Shown here: positions 34,244 to 43,170 of the stretch, piece by piece
Numbering within the stretch: position 1 is the stretch's first letter
Layout: each line of letters starts with the position of its first letter
Assembly (NCBI RefSeq): GCF_013341275.1
Contig: NZ_CP054476.1
Location: 682,001 to 746,000 of the forward strand
Reading direction: 5' to 3'
DNA: 64,000 nucleotides
Origin: Methyloligella sp. GL2
GTDB lineage: Bacteria; Pseudomonadota; Alphaproteobacteria; Rhizobiales; Methyloligellaceae
Program-made: the position numbers and the translations under genes
Notes under the pieces: model-generated
Databases searched by the model: none
Told to the model about the DNA's origin: nothing
Seen by the model: the letters and a program-made list of their open reading frames with translations, nothing else

Positions 34244-35460
34244 CGCATTACCTCGAAGCGGAAGCCGTGGAAGGTGAAGATCTGGCCCGGATTGGGGATG
34301 GTCTGAGCCTCGTGGATGACGAGGCCGGCAATGGTGGTGGCCTCCTCGTCGGGCAAGTCCCAATCCATCAGCCGGTTGAGATCGCGGATCGGCACCGAGC
34401 CTTCGGCGATCACCGAGCCATCGCTTTGCGGCGTCGCGGCGGTGCTGGCGAGATCGGTCTCGTCGGTGATGTCACCGACGATCTCCTCGATGATGTCCTC
34501 CAGGGTGATCAGCCCCATCACCTCGCCATACTCGTCGACGACGACGGCGAAATGCGCCTTCTTTTTGAGGAAGGCGTTGAGCTGATCCTTCAGCGAGGTG
34601 GAATCGGGCACGAACCAGGGCGCGCTGGCCAGCGCCACGATGTCGATTTTGCCGGCTTCGCCCCTTGCATCACGCAAGGCGCGCAGCATGGTCTTGGCGT
34701 GCAGAATGCCGATGATCTCTTCAGGCTTCTCGCGCCACAGCGGAATGCGGGTATGGGGGCTCTTCAGCGCCGCATCGACGATCTCCTCAACGGGGAGGTC
34801 GGCGTCGATGGCGTCCATATTGGTGCGGTGGACCATGACGTCCTCGACCGAGAGCTCGCGCAGATCGAGCACGCCGCCGAGCATGTCGCGGTCGAGCTTC
34901 ACCACGCCGCCTTCCTTGTGGTGCAGCTCGATGGCGCCGCGGATCTCCTCATGGGCGGAGAACACGTCGGTCTCGTCGCTGATCGAGACGCCGAGCAGTC
35001 GCAGGGTGACGCGGATCAGCCACTGCAGCGCGGCGGTGACGGGCGCGAAGATCACCACGAAGAAGCGCACGATGGGCGAGAAGGCGAGGGCGAAACGCTC
35101 CGGATTGTTGAAGGCCAGCGTCTTGGGCAGCACCTCGGCGAAGATCAGCACCAGCGTGGTCATGACGATGGTGGCGTAGGCCACGCCGGCATCGCCGAAC
35201 AGCGAGATGAACAGGCTGGTGGCCAGCGCCGAGGCACCGATATTGGCCAGGTTGTTGCCGAGCAGGATCGCGCCGATCAGCCGTTCGCGGGTCTGGATCA
35301 GCGTGGCGACCAGACTGGCGCGGCGGTTGTCGTCCTGCTCCAGGGCGTGGATGCGGGCGCGGGAGACGGCGGTGAGCGCGGTCTCCGAGGCGGAGAAGAA
35401 GGCCGAGGCAAGCAGCAGCGCCAGAATAGCGCCAAGCATGATCGAAAGGCCGAGGATCAT
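34162..35460 (-). CDS. CNNM/CorC-family (hemolysin-like) membrane protein
   Basis: 432 residues: an N-terminal DUF21 membrane domain with about four helices (LLLASAFFSASETALTAVSR, ILLGNNLANIGASALATSLF, IVMTTLVLIFAEVLPKTLAF), two CBS domains (VEDVMVHRTNMDAIDADLPV, AHFAVVVDEYGEVMGLITLE, DIIEEIVGDITDE) and a C-terminal transporter-associated domain (EGSVPIRDLNRLMDWDLPDE). Related proteins affect Mg/Co efflux; the substrate here is unknown. ATG 35460 overlaps the aroB stop (TAATG), so it is translationally coupled to aroK-aroB. An in-frame GTG at 35472 is less likely. Its 3' end is duplicated at 32353. Confidence 0.94.
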   Translation of the reverse strand: MILGLSIMLGAILALLLASAFFSASETALTAVSRARIHALEQDDNRRASLVATLIQTRERLIGAILLGNNLANIGASALATSLFISLFGDAGVAYATIVMTTLVLIFAEVLPKTLAFNNPERFALAFSPIVRFFVVIFAPVTAALQWLIRVTLRLLGVSISDETDVFSAHEEIRGAIELHHKEGGVVKLDRDMLGGVLDLRELSVEDVMVHRTNMDAIDADLPVEEIVDAALKSPHTRIPLWREKPEEIIGILHAKTMLRALRDARGEAGKIDIVALASAPWFVPDSTSLKDQLNAFLKKKAHFAVVVDEYGEVMGLITLEDIIEEIVGDITDETDLASTAATPQSDGSVIAEGSVPIRDLNRLMDWDLPDEEATTIAGLVIHEAQTIPNPGQIFTFHGFRFEVMRRQRNRLTLLRVTPVAEEETENGGSGK

Positions 35461-36605
35461 TAGGGGGCGCACTCCCGCTGCAGGAAGGCGGTCAGCGCGT
35501 CCATATCGAACTTCGCGTCGAGATAGGCGCTGCCGATGCCGCGCACCAGAACCAGATTGAGCTGGCCGGCATGGACTTTCTTATCCTGGGCCATAAGGCG
35601 CAGCATCTCGGCGGCGCTGGGTTTGGCGCCATCGATATCGGCAATCTCGGTGGGGAGGCCGACGGCCTGGAAATGGGCTTTCACCCGCTCCGCATCGGCC
35701 GGCTCGCAAATGCCTTCCTCGGCGGAGAAGCGGAAGGCGAGGGTCATGCCGATGGCGATGGCCTCGCCATGGAGCAGCGTATCGGAATAGCCGGTGAAGG
35801 CCTCCAAAGCGTGGCCGAAAGTATGGCCGAGATTGAGCAAAGCGCGCTTGCCGCTCTCCTCCTTCTCGTCCTCGGCGACGATGGCGGCCTTGGCGCGGCA
35901 GCTGGTGGCGATGGCTTTCTTTCGCGCATCGGTGCCGCCTTCGATGATTTCCGGCCAGGCGGTCTCCAGCCAGGCGAAGAACTCCGCATCGCCGATCAGC
36001 CCGTATTTGGCGACCTCGGCATAGCCGGCGCGGATCTGCCGCTCGGGCAGGGTGGAGAGCACGCTCATATCGGCCAGCACCAGCGCCGGCTGGAAGAAGG
36101 TGCCGATCAGGTTCTTGCCTTGCGGCATGTCGATGCCGGTCTTGCCGCCAACGGAGGAATCGACCTGCGCCAAGAGGCTGGTGGGAATCTGCAGCAGGTT
36201 CACGCCGCGGCGGAGGATCGAGGCGGCAAAGCCGGCGAGATCGCCGACCACGCCGCCGCCGAAGGCGATGACGCAATCGCCGCGCTCGACGCCGAGATCC
36301 AGCAGCCGGTCGCAGACCTGCTCGAGCCTTGCGAAGCATTTGCTGCTCTCGCCCGGCGGCACGATGATCTCGCCGAGATAGAGGCCCTGCTCCTGCAGGC
36401 CGCGCTTCAGCTTATCGAGATGCAGGCCGGCGACATTCTCGTCGCTGACCACGGCGCAGCGGGCGCCGGGCAGAAAGGAATCCAGATGCAGCGCGGTCTT
36501 GCCGAGCAGGTCTTCGCCGATGAGGATTTGATAGCTCCGCTCGCCGAGCGTCACGGGAATGGCGGTCTCGGCGGCTTCTTGCAGGGTCAGATTGTCGGTC
36601 ATCAT
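35460..36605 (-). CDS. aroB: 3-dehydroquinate synthase
   Basis: Second step of the shikimate pathway, using NAD and a divalent metal. 381 residues with LGERSYQILIGEDLLGKTAL, the nucleotide loop FGGGVVGDLAGFAASILRRG, VDSSVGGKTGIDMPQGKNLI and metal ligands in NLGHTFGHALEAFTGYSDTL and LLHGEAIAIGM. It overlaps aroK by ATGA (36602-36605) and the CorC-type gene by TAATG, forming a tightly packed aroK-aroB-CorC operon, the usual order in Hyphomicrobiales. Confidence 0.97.
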   Translation of the reverse strand: MMTDNLTLQEAAETAIPVTLGERSYQILIGEDLLGKTALHLDSFLPGARCAVVSDENVAGLHLDKLKRGLQEQGLYLGEIIVPPGESSKCFARLEQVCDRLLDLGVERGDCVIAFGGGVVGDLAGFAASILRRGVNLLQIPTSLLAQVDSSVGGKTGIDMPQGKNLIGTFFQPALVLADMSVLSTLPERQIRAGYAEVAKYGLIGDAEFFAWLETAWPEIIEGGTDARKKAIATSCRAKAAIVAEDEKEESGKRALLNLGHTFGHALEAFTGYSDTLLHGEAIAIGMTLAFRFSAEEGICEPADAERVKAHFQAVGLPTEIADIDGAKPSAAEMLRLMAQDKKVHAGQLNLVLVRGIGSAYLDAKFDMDALTAFLQRECAP

Positions 36606-37261
36606 TCTTCTTCGGGAGCGGCCCTGTCTTCGCCGGGCGCGGCGGGCAGCAGGGTCTGCTCCAACATAGCGATAATATCGGCGACCACGGTATCGTGCGG
36701 GGCGTCGCGGGTTTCAACGGTCAGGTCGGCCTCAGCATAGACCGGATAGCGCTCCAGCATCAGCTTGCGCATGGTCTCTTCCGGGTCGCCGCTGGCAAGC
36801 AGCGGCCGGTCGGTACGGCGGCGCACGCGCTTCATCAGTACCGGAAGCTCGGCGCGCAGCCAGATAGAGATGCCGGCCTGGGCAATGCCCTCGCGGGTCT
36901 GCCTGTTCATATAGGCGCCGCCGCCGGTGGCCAGCACTTGCGGGCCCGATTGCAGCAGCCGCGCGATGACCTTGCGCTCGCCCTGGCGGAAATAGGCTTC
37001 GCCATATTCGGCGAAGATCTCCTCGATGCGCTCGCCGGCCGCCGCCTCGATCTCGCTATCGGCGTCCACGAAAGGCAGATCGAGCCGATTGGCCAGGCGC
37101 CGGCCAACAGAAGTCTTGCCAGCGCCCATCAGGCCGATTAGCACGAGACTACGCGTACCGAGCGCGTCCCGAAGCCTCGCCAGGCGCTCCTGCTCCAGGC
37201 GGTCTTCATCGGGGTGAGCTTGGGACTGCTCTTTTTTGTTCTCAGCCAGGGGCAGACTCAT
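36602..37261 (-). CDS. aroK: Shikimate kinase
   Basis: Phosphorylates shikimate at O3. 219 residues from ATG 37261 (MSLPLAENKKEQ); a longer in-frame version adds a low-complexity extension unlikely to be real. Walker A LIGLMGAGKTSVGRRLANRL, shikimate-binding FVDADSEIEAAAGERIEEIF, FRQGERKVI, the GGG loop VLATGGGAYMNRQTREGI and the lid RRRTDRPLLASGDPEE. The N-terminal tail (about 35 residues, charged) is longer than in E. coli AroK. First gene of the aroK-aroB-CorC operon. Confidence 0.96.
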   Translation of the reverse strand: MSLPLAENKKEQSQAHPDEDRLEQERLARLRDALGTRSLVLIGLMGAGKTSVGRRLANRLDLPFVDADSEIEAAAGERIEEIFAEYGEAYFRQGERKVIARLLQSGPQVLATGGGAYMNRQTREGIAQAGISIWLRAELPVLMKRVRRRTDRPLLASGDPEETMRKLMLERYPVYAEADLTVETRDAPHDTVVADIIAMLEQTLLPAAPGEDRAAPEEE

Positions 37262-37447
37262 CGGTGCCGCGAGCGGCGTTGGGTTCGCCGCGTCTCCAAG
37301 GTCGGGCCGCACGGTTTCATACCTTGCGGCTGCTGACAACGGATTTGCACCGGGCGCGGCAGGACCGCAACCCATGGTGCAAGCCATATTGACGCCCTGC
37401 TTAACGGGCAAACGAAAACAGGTCTACGGGGAGAGGGTGCCGCCGTC

Positions 37448-37594
37448 ATGCCGACATTGTTCCGTCTCATCACGGTTCTGGCGCTTATCGTCGGCACGGT
37501 GGCCGGAAGCCTCTATGTCTTGGCGGAGTATTTTCAGCCTGTCCCGAAAGAGATCACCAAGTCGTTGCGCAATGTCGAAGTCCGGAAGGAATAG
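37448..37594 (+). CDS. 48-aa single-pass membrane protein
   Basis: Too short to be found easily, but well supported. ATG 37448 gives MPTLFRLITVLALIVGTVAG, a membrane segment at about 5-27, then SLYVLAEYFQPVPKEITKSL and RNVEVRKE. The topology (short N-terminus, one helix, P.P.E.T-type tail) matches a small protein usually found between aroK and xerD in Hyphomicrobiales. Function unknown. It overlaps the start of the next gene (37572) by 23 bases in another frame, suggesting coupled translation. Confidence 0.75.
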   Translation: MPTLFRLITVLALIVGTVAGSLYVLAEYFQPVPKEITKSLRNVEVRKE

Positions 37595-39734
37595 CCGATT
37601 GGCGGCCGCGAAGGCGGGCCGTCCCGGTGCCGGTTTTGCCGGTGCAGGCGTGTTGCTCTGCGCGACGATGCTGCTTGCGTCTCCCGCTTCGGCGCAAATC
37701 GAGCGCCGCTCGCTGGAGCCGATCCCGGTGCCGCAGCAGCAAGCCCCGATCCAGCAAGCGCCGAACCAGGGCTATCCGCCGCCGCAGGATCAAGGTGCAT
37801 ACGGCCAGCCGCAAAATCCCGGCGGGCCGGATACCGTCCAGCCGCAATATGGCGATCAGGATGTTGGCGGCGGCCCAGGTTACGATGCCTATGGGCAAGC
37901 CCCCGACGGCCGGCCGGATAGCGGTGCGCCGCTTTCGATTCTGCCCGGCGATCAGAACGAGACGGCAGGGCCTGCCTTTAACGGACAAGGTAGTGGGCAA
38001 GGCGCGCCGGCCTACCAGCAGCCGAGCTTCGGCCGCGATCAATATGGTGGGCAGGACGGCTATGGTGTCGCCCCGCCGCCGGATTTCGGCTACGGTCAGC
38101 AAGGCGTTGGGCAGCAGGATTACGGCCAGCAGCAACCCTACGACAACCAGCAAGATTTCGGCGGCCAGAATTACGGTGGGCAGCCGCCGGCCGGTGCCGC
38201 GGCGGGCTACGATCCCAGTTCGAATTACGGTGCGCAGGCGAGCTATGGCGGCGCTTCGGGCCGCACCCCGCTGCCGGTCGGCGTATGGCGCGGTGTCGAT
38301 GAGCAAAGCCTGCAGCGCCTGGTGGCCGGGGCCAATCTGCCGGTCTCCTCGCCGGCGCTGGGCGATCTGATCGCCCGGGTGCTGGCAGCCGATCCGCCCT
38401 CCGGCGGACCGGAGATCGCACTTCGGGTGATGGCGCTGGAGCGGGCAGGGCGCGCCGAGGAGATCGCCAGCCTGCTCGGCCAATCGGCGCAAGCCGGCGA
38501 TCCAGGGGCGAATGCCCGTTATGCGGCGGCGCTGTTGGCCGTCGGGCGCGAGGAGGAGGCCTGCCGCATCGATCCGGGTCAGGTGCCGCAAACTGCACGC
38601 TCGGACAGCGCGGCGGCCTATGCGGCGTTCCTGATCCCGGCCTATTGCGCGGCGGCGCGCGGCGATATGGGGCGGGCGAGCCAAGCCTTGCAGATGGCGC
38701 AATCCCGCGGCGTGCGTGCGCCGGTGCCGGCGGCGATCATCGGGCAGCTCTCGGGCAGCGGGGCGGCGCGTCCGCCGATGCCGCAGACTCTTGATGTGAT
38801 CGACTACATGTTTCTGCGCCTCGGCAAGGTGGCGGTGCCGGCCAAGCTTGCCGAAACGGCGAGCCCGAGCCTGCTCTATCTGCTGGCCACCGACCGGGAA
38901 GCCTCGGCGGATTTGCGCATTGCCGCGGCGGAGCGGGCGGCGAAGCTGAACATCATCACCGGCGAGGAGCTGCGTGCCGCCTATACCGAGGCGGTGCCGA
39001 GCCTGCCGCAAGGGGCGAAGGCGCCTTGGGCGCTTAGGGCCAGGCTGTTCGCGACGCTTGCCTCGGCGCCTTCGGCCGAGTACCGGGCCGAATCCATCGA
39101 TGCGTTGCTGGCGAGCGGCAAGGATGCCGGGATCGAGGTGGCGCTGGCCGAGGCGCTGGCGCCGGAGAGCGCCAAGCTGGCCGAAGACCCGCAAGCGGCC
39201 CGTTTCGCTGAGACCGGCGTGCGGGTCGCGGTGCTGGCGGGCGACGACAACGCGGCTTGGGAGTGGATCGGCCGGGGCGGCCAGGCGGCGCGGGGCTGGC
39301 CCTTGCTGGTGGCGGCGAACAATCCGTTTGGCCAGCGCTCGGGCGAGGCTTTGCAGCAGGGCGCGGCCATCGCCTCCCAGGCGCAATTGCCGCCGGCGCT
39401 GATACACCGGCTGATCACGGTGCTGGATGCGCTGGATTACGATGTGCCGATCCCGCTCTGGGATATGGCGAGCCAGTCGGAGCAGCCGAGCGAGGGCTAT
39501 CTGCCGGAGACCGGTGTGCTGACCGAGCTGAAGCGGGCCTCCGATGCCGGCCAGGTAGGGCCGACGGTGATGCTGGTCGCCGCGGCTTTAGGACCGGATG
39601 GGCCGAAGGGGGCGAATCTGATCGCACTTGGCGATTCGGTGCGGGCGCTGAAGAAGGTCGGTCTGGACGCCGAAGCGCGGCGCATCGGCTTCGAGGCGAT
39701 CTACGGCCATTGGCCCTTCCACGGGAAGGCGTAA
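37572..39734 (+). CDS. Large exported protein with Gln/Gly/Tyr/Pro-rich N-terminal region
   Basis: 720 residues from ATG 37572: a signal peptide (basic start, AGVLLCATMLLASPASA-Q, cleavage near residue 44), then about 190 residues of Gln/Gly/Pro/Tyr-rich low complexity (DNQQDFGGQNYGGQPP, YGQQGVGQQDYG), then an Ala-rich helical region (about 235-700) with TPR-like or alpha-solenoid texture (LRVMALERAGRAEEIASLLG, YAAALLAVGREEEACRIDP, IAAAERAAKLNIITGEELRA). An antiparallel helical repeat scaffold in the periplasm is likely. It lies between the 48-aa membrane protein and xerD, 3 bp from the latter. Conserved by position in the order; role unknown. Confidence 0.85.
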   Translation: MSKSGRNSRLAAAKAGRPGAGFAGAGVLLCATMLLASPASAQIERRSLEPIPVPQQQAPIQQAPNQGYPPPQDQGAYGQPQNPGGPDTVQPQYGDQDVGGGPGYDAYGQAPDGRPDSGAPLSILPGDQNETAGPAFNGQGSGQGAPAYQQPSFGRDQYGGQDGYGVAPPPDFGYGQQGVGQQDYGQQQPYDNQQDFGGQNYGGQPPAGAAAGYDPSSNYGAQASYGGASGRTPLPVGVWRGVDEQSLQRLVAGANLPVSSPALGDLIARVLAADPPSGGPEIALRVMALERAGRAEEIASLLGQSAQAGDPGANARYAAALLAVGREEEACRIDPGQVPQTARSDSAAAYAAFLIPAYCAAARGDMGRASQALQMAQSRGVRAPVPAAIIGQLSGSGAARPPMPQTLDVIDYMFLRLGKVAVPAKLAETASPSLLYLLATDREASADLRIAAAERAAKLNIITGEELRAAYTEAVPSLPQGAKAPWALRARLFATLASAPSAEYRAESIDALLASGKDAGIEVALAEALAPESAKLAEDPQAARFAETGVRVAVLAGDDNAAWEWIGRGGQAARGWPLLVAANNPFGQRSGEALQQGAAIASQAQLPPALIHRLITVLDALDYDVPIPLWDMASQSEQPSEGYLPETGVLTELKRASDAGQVGPTVMLVAAALGPDGPKGANLIALGDSVRALKKVGLDAEARRIGFEAIYGHWPFHGKA

Positions 39735-39737
39735 GCC

Positions 39738-40700
39738 TTGGCCGGCGGCAAGGCGCAAGACACCTCCTCAGAGCTGAAGCTGTTTCTCGATATGCTGATG
39801 GCCGAGCGCGGCGCGGCACCCCATACGATCGAGGCCTATACCCGCGATCTGGCGGCCTTTCTCGGCTATGCGAAGGGCTGCGGGGCCGATGCGCTCGCGA
39901 TCACGCCCGACCTGATCCGCGATTATCTGGGCGAGCTTACCAAGGACGGGCTGGCGGCCTCGAGCCGGGCACGGAAGCTCTCCGCGATCCGGCAATTCTT
40001 CCGCTTCCTGTTATCGGAAGGGATGCGCGAGGACGATCCGGCCTCGGCCATCGACAGCCCGAAGCTGGGGCGGCCGCTGCCCAAGGTGCTGTCCTTCGCG
40101 GAAGTCGAGGGGCTGCTGGAGACGGCGCGGGAGGGCATCGCCAAGGCGGGCGATGAGGGCGCGCGGCGGCGGGCGGTGCGGCTTTATGCGCTGCTGGAGA
40201 CGCTCTATGCCACAGGGCTCCGGGTCTCGGAGCTTTTGAGTCTGCCGCGCACGGTGCTGCGCGCCGACGACCGTATCCTCACCATCAAGGGCAAGGGCGG
40301 GCGTGAGCGGCTGGTGCCGCTGAACGATGCGGCGCGGGATGCGTTGCAGATGCATCTGGACGCCATGAACGGGGTGAAGGGCCAGGCGGGTTCGGCCTGG
40401 CTATTTCCCTCCGCCGACGGGGCACAGCATCTAACCCGGCAGCGTTTCGGCCAGAAGCTGAAAACGCTGGCGATAGCGGCGGGGCTGGAGCCCTCGCGGG
40501 TTTCTCCCCATGTGCTGCGCCATGCCTTCGCCAGCCATCTTCTGGAGCGCGGGGCGGATTTGCGCTCGGTGCAGCAGCTGCTCGGCCATGCCGATATCTC
40601 GACCACCCAGATCTACACCCATGTGATCGAGGAACGGCTGCGAAAACTGGTCGAAGAGCACCACCCCTTGGCCAAAATGCCGCTTTCGAGACGCAAATAA
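39738..40700 (+). CDS. xerD: Tyrosine recombinase XerD
   Basis: 320 residues from TTG 39738. With XerC it resolves chromosome dimers at dif. N-terminal SAM-like core-binding domain (TIEAYTRDLAAFLGYAKGCG), catalytic domain with Arg in YATGLRVSELLSLPR, Lys in IKGKGGRERLVPL, His and Arg in SPHVLRHAFASHLLE, His in QQLLGHADISTT and the Tyr nucleophile in QIYTHVIEERL. Position before accA is the usual chromosomal locus, so this is a housekeeping recombinase and not the missing integrase of either insertion. Confidence 0.96.
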   Translation: MAGGKAQDTSSELKLFLDMLMAERGAAPHTIEAYTRDLAAFLGYAKGCGADALAITPDLIRDYLGELTKDGLAASSRARKLSAIRQFFRFLLSEGMREDDPASAIDSPKLGRPLPKVLSFAEVEGLLETAREGIAKAGDEGARRRAVRLYALLETLYATGLRVSELLSLPRTVLRADDRILTIKGKGGRERLVPLNDAARDALQMHLDAMNGVKGQAGSAWLFPSADGAQHLTRQRFGQKLKTLAIAAGLEPSRVSPHVLRHAFASHLLERGADLRSVQQLLGHADISTTQIYTHVIEERLRKLVEEHHPLAKMPLSRRK

Positions 40701-40863
40701 ACGGAATTCTTAGAAGCTTGGCCGAAGCGACACGACCGACGGTTGACACAGTTTGGCCTTAAGGCCACTTAAAAAGCGAAGCCGGCACTCGTTTCTCTTC
40801 CGCCGTGCTCGCCCCCTGTCGTTTATCGGCCGGGGCGCGGCAGTGGCGCTTCCAAAGGCCTGA

Positions 40864-41820
40864 ATGCGTACCTATCTCGATTTCGAAAAACCGATCGCTG
40901 AGCTGGAAAGCAAAGTCGCCGAACTGCGTGCGCTTTCCGATCAGGATGATTCCGCCGTTTCCATCGCCGACGAGCTTGCGACCCTGGAGGAGAAATCCAG
41001 GACTGCGCTGATCGAGACCTATGCCAAGCTCACCCCCTGGCAGAAGACCCAGGTCGCCAGGCATCCGGAGCGCCCGCATTTCCTGGATTACATCCATGGG
41101 TTGGTGGCCGATTTCACACCGCTTGCCGGCGACCGGCTGTTCGCCGAGGACCACGCCATTATCGGCGGCTTGGGCCGGATGAACGGACGCTCGGTGATGG
41201 TGATCGGGCATGAGAAGGGCTCCGACACCGAAGGGCGCATCAAGCATAATTTCGGCATGGCGCGGCCCGAGGGTTATCGCAAGGCGCAGCGGCTGATGGG
41301 GCTGGCCGAACGGTTCTCGGTTCCGGTGGTGACGCTGGTGGATACCGCCGGCGCCTATCCCGGCATCGGCGCGGAAGAGCGCGGCCAGGCCGAGGCCATC
41401 GCCCGTTCCACCGATGTCTGCATGGGGCTCGGCGTGCCGATCGTCTCGCTGGTGATCGGCGAGGGCGGCTCCGGCGGCGCGGTGGCGATCGCCACGGCCA
41501 ACCGCATCTACATGCTGGAGCATTCGATCTACACGGTGGCCTCGCCGGAGGCGGCGGCGTCGATCCTGTGGCGGGATTCGGCGCGCGCGGTGGACGCGGC
41601 GACCAATATGAAGATCACCGCCCAGGACTTGCTGGGACTCGGTGTGATCGACGGAATCATCTCCGAACCGACCGGCGGGGCGCACCGGGAGCGGGACAAT
41701 GTGATCGCTGCGGCGGGCGCGGTGCTCGACGAAGCGTTGAGCGAATTTTCCGGCATGTCGGCCGACGAAATCCGCAAAGACCGGCGCGAAAAATTTCTCG
41801 CCATGGGGCGGGTGAGCTGA
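40864..41820 (+). CDS. accA: Acetyl-CoA carboxylase carboxyltransferase subunit alpha
   Basis: With AccD transfers the carboxyl group from biotin to acetyl-CoA, first step of fatty-acid synthesis. 318 residues with [40 protein letters not shown], the oxyanion-hole [34 protein letters not shown] and [16 protein letters not shown]. Length is normal. The long antisense frame opposite it is a GC artefact. Confidence 0.97.
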   Translation: MRTYLDFEKPIAELESKVAELRALSDQDDSAVSIADELATLEEKSRTALIETYAKLTPWQKTQVARHPERPHFLDYIHGLVADFTPLAGDRLFAEDHAIIGGLGRMNGRSVMVIGHEKGSDTEGRIKHNFGMARPEGYRKAQRLMGLAERFSVPVVTLVDTAGAYPGIGAEERGQAEAIARSTDVCMGLGVPIVSLVIGEGGSGGAVAIATANRIYMLEHSIYTVASPEAAASILWRDSARAVDAATNMKITAQDLLGLGVIDGIISEPTGGAHRERDNVIAAAGAVLDEALSEFSGMSADEIRKDRREKFLAMGRVS

Positions 41821-41915
41821 GTTCAGCCTGCGGCAAATCGCTAACCCCTTGAAATCGTTAATATCGTTAACCTTTTCTCCGCAAAGCTGCCGCTTTTTTA
41901 CGTCACCAATTTTCG

Positions 41916-41931
41916 CCAAATTTGGTATAGT
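41916..41931 (+). promoter_or_regulatory. Palindrome abutting a -10-like element before the first L,D-transpeptidase gene
   Basis: CCAAATTTGG (41916-41925) is a perfect 10-bp palindrome directly followed by TATAGT (41926-41931), about 100 bp upstream of ATG 42028. No good -35 is seen at 17 bp, so a regulator may act here. Low certainty. Confidence 0.35.
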
Positions 41932-42027
41932 GCTCGGCATGGGGGGTCCCTTGCCGAGGCGCTTGTAACGTTGCCTTAACCGCATGGGCTCGAATTTGAC
42001 CGGCGCAAGCGAGGGGCATTGCTGCGT

Positions 42028-42969
42028 ATGGTTCGTGTTTGCTTGTCGAAAGCCGTGCTTACGGCTGTCGCGATGACGGTCGCCGTCGTCGTGCTGTCCG
42101 GCTGCGGTCAATACACCCCCGCCTATATCAAGCCTTTGCCGCCGGAGACCCGCGCGCTGATCGCCCAGAAAGGCATGCGCGAGGATTCGCCGATCATGAT
42201 CCGCATCTTCAAGGAAGAGGCGGTGCTGGAGGTGTGGCGGCAGAAGGATGACGGGCACTACTACCTGCTGAAGAGCTATCCGATCTGCAATTACTCGGGA
42301 AAGCTGGGGCCGAAGCAGAGCCAGGGCGACCGCCAGGCGCCTGAGGGCTTCTATGTGGTCTCGAGGGACCAGCTGAACCCGCGCAGCCATTATCACCTGT
42401 CGTTCAATATTGGCTATCCCAACGCCTTCGACCGGGCCTATGGCCGGACCGGCAACAACATCATGGTGCATGGCGACTGCAAGTCGGCGGGCTGCTACGC
42501 CATGACCGATGCGATGATCGAAGAGATCTACATCATGGCCCAGGACGCGCTGCTGGGCGGCCAGGACTATTTCATGATCCAGGCCTATCCGTTCCGCATG
42601 ACGGCCGCCAACATGGCCAAGCACCGGGACGACAAGTGGTACAAGTTCTGGGAGCAGTTGAAGCCGGGCTACGATTATTTCGAGGCGACCCGGCTGCAGC
42701 CGAGCATCCTGGTCTGCAACAAGAGCTATGTGGTGAACGCGGCCTTCGTGGACCGCAACCCGCGGGTCAATCCTGCGGGGCGCTGCCCGTCCTATCAGTA
42801 TCTGCCGGTGCAGCGTTTCACCCCGCCGCCGCAGCAGACCGCCGAGGCCAAGCCCACCTCGCTGGAAGCGAGCCCGCTGGCAAGCCGGATGGGGCTCGGA
42901 TTCGGCCCCGCAAAGCCGACCTATCACATGTTCACGCTGGGGCCGGCTTCGCCTGCGCCGGGCCAATAA
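42028..42969 (+). CDS. YafK-like L,D-transpeptidase lipoprotein (first of three)
   Basis: 313 residues. N-terminal lipoprotein signal (AVAMTVAVVVLSGCG, lipobox LSGC). The L,D-transpeptidase (YkuD-type) domain follows: IMIRIFKEEAVLEVWRQKDD, YPICNYSGKLGPKQSQGDRQ, PEGFYVV, NIGYPNAFDRAYGRTGNNIM and the catalytic VHGDCKSAGCYAMTD with His and Cys. Such enzymes cross-link or release peptidoglycan-bound partners; the YafK type cleaves the Lpp-peptidoglycan link in E. coli. ATG 42028 lies 11 nt after GAGGGG; TTG 42019 is possible. About 50% alike by eye to the two following genes. Confidence 0.93.
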   Translation: MVRVCLSKAVLTAVAMTVAVVVLSGCGQYTPAYIKPLPPETRALIAQKGMREDSPIMIRIFKEEAVLEVWRQKDDGHYYLLKSYPICNYSGKLGPKQSQGDRQAPEGFYVVSRDQLNPRSHYHLSFNIGYPNAFDRAYGRTGNNIMVHGDCKSAGCYAMTDAMIEEIYIMAQDALLGGQDYFMIQAYPFRMTAANMAKHRDDKWYKFWEQLKPGYDYFEATRLQPSILVCNKSYVVNAAFVDRNPRVNPAGRCPSYQYLPVQRFTPPPQQTAEAKPTSLEASPLASRMGLGFGPAKPTYHMFTLGPASPAPGQ

Positions 42970-43170
42970 ACGCGCCCTCGCGTTAACCACAACTCCTTAA
43001 AATTGCTTGGAAATCCGCTTTGAGGCGGTGGCGCCGGCTGCGCTGAAACGCCGCCTGTGCAACACTTTCTGGCCCAGAGTCTCTGCTATCTGGCGGACCG
43101 CTGCCTGTTGCTAACTCCGCATTAACCCTAAGGGGACGATCTTAGCTGGGCACATGAGGGGTATTGCTGC

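Noticed and set aside
39738..40700. XerD as the integrase of the nearby insertions
   Set aside because: Located in the conserved xerD-accA housekeeping context with a full XerD pattern; not associated with either repeat-bounded segment.
40759..42990. Long minus-strand frame (743 codons) opposite accA and the first L,D-transpeptidase gene
   Set aside because: Arg/His-rich antisense of two clearly recognised genes; a product of high-GC codon bias.
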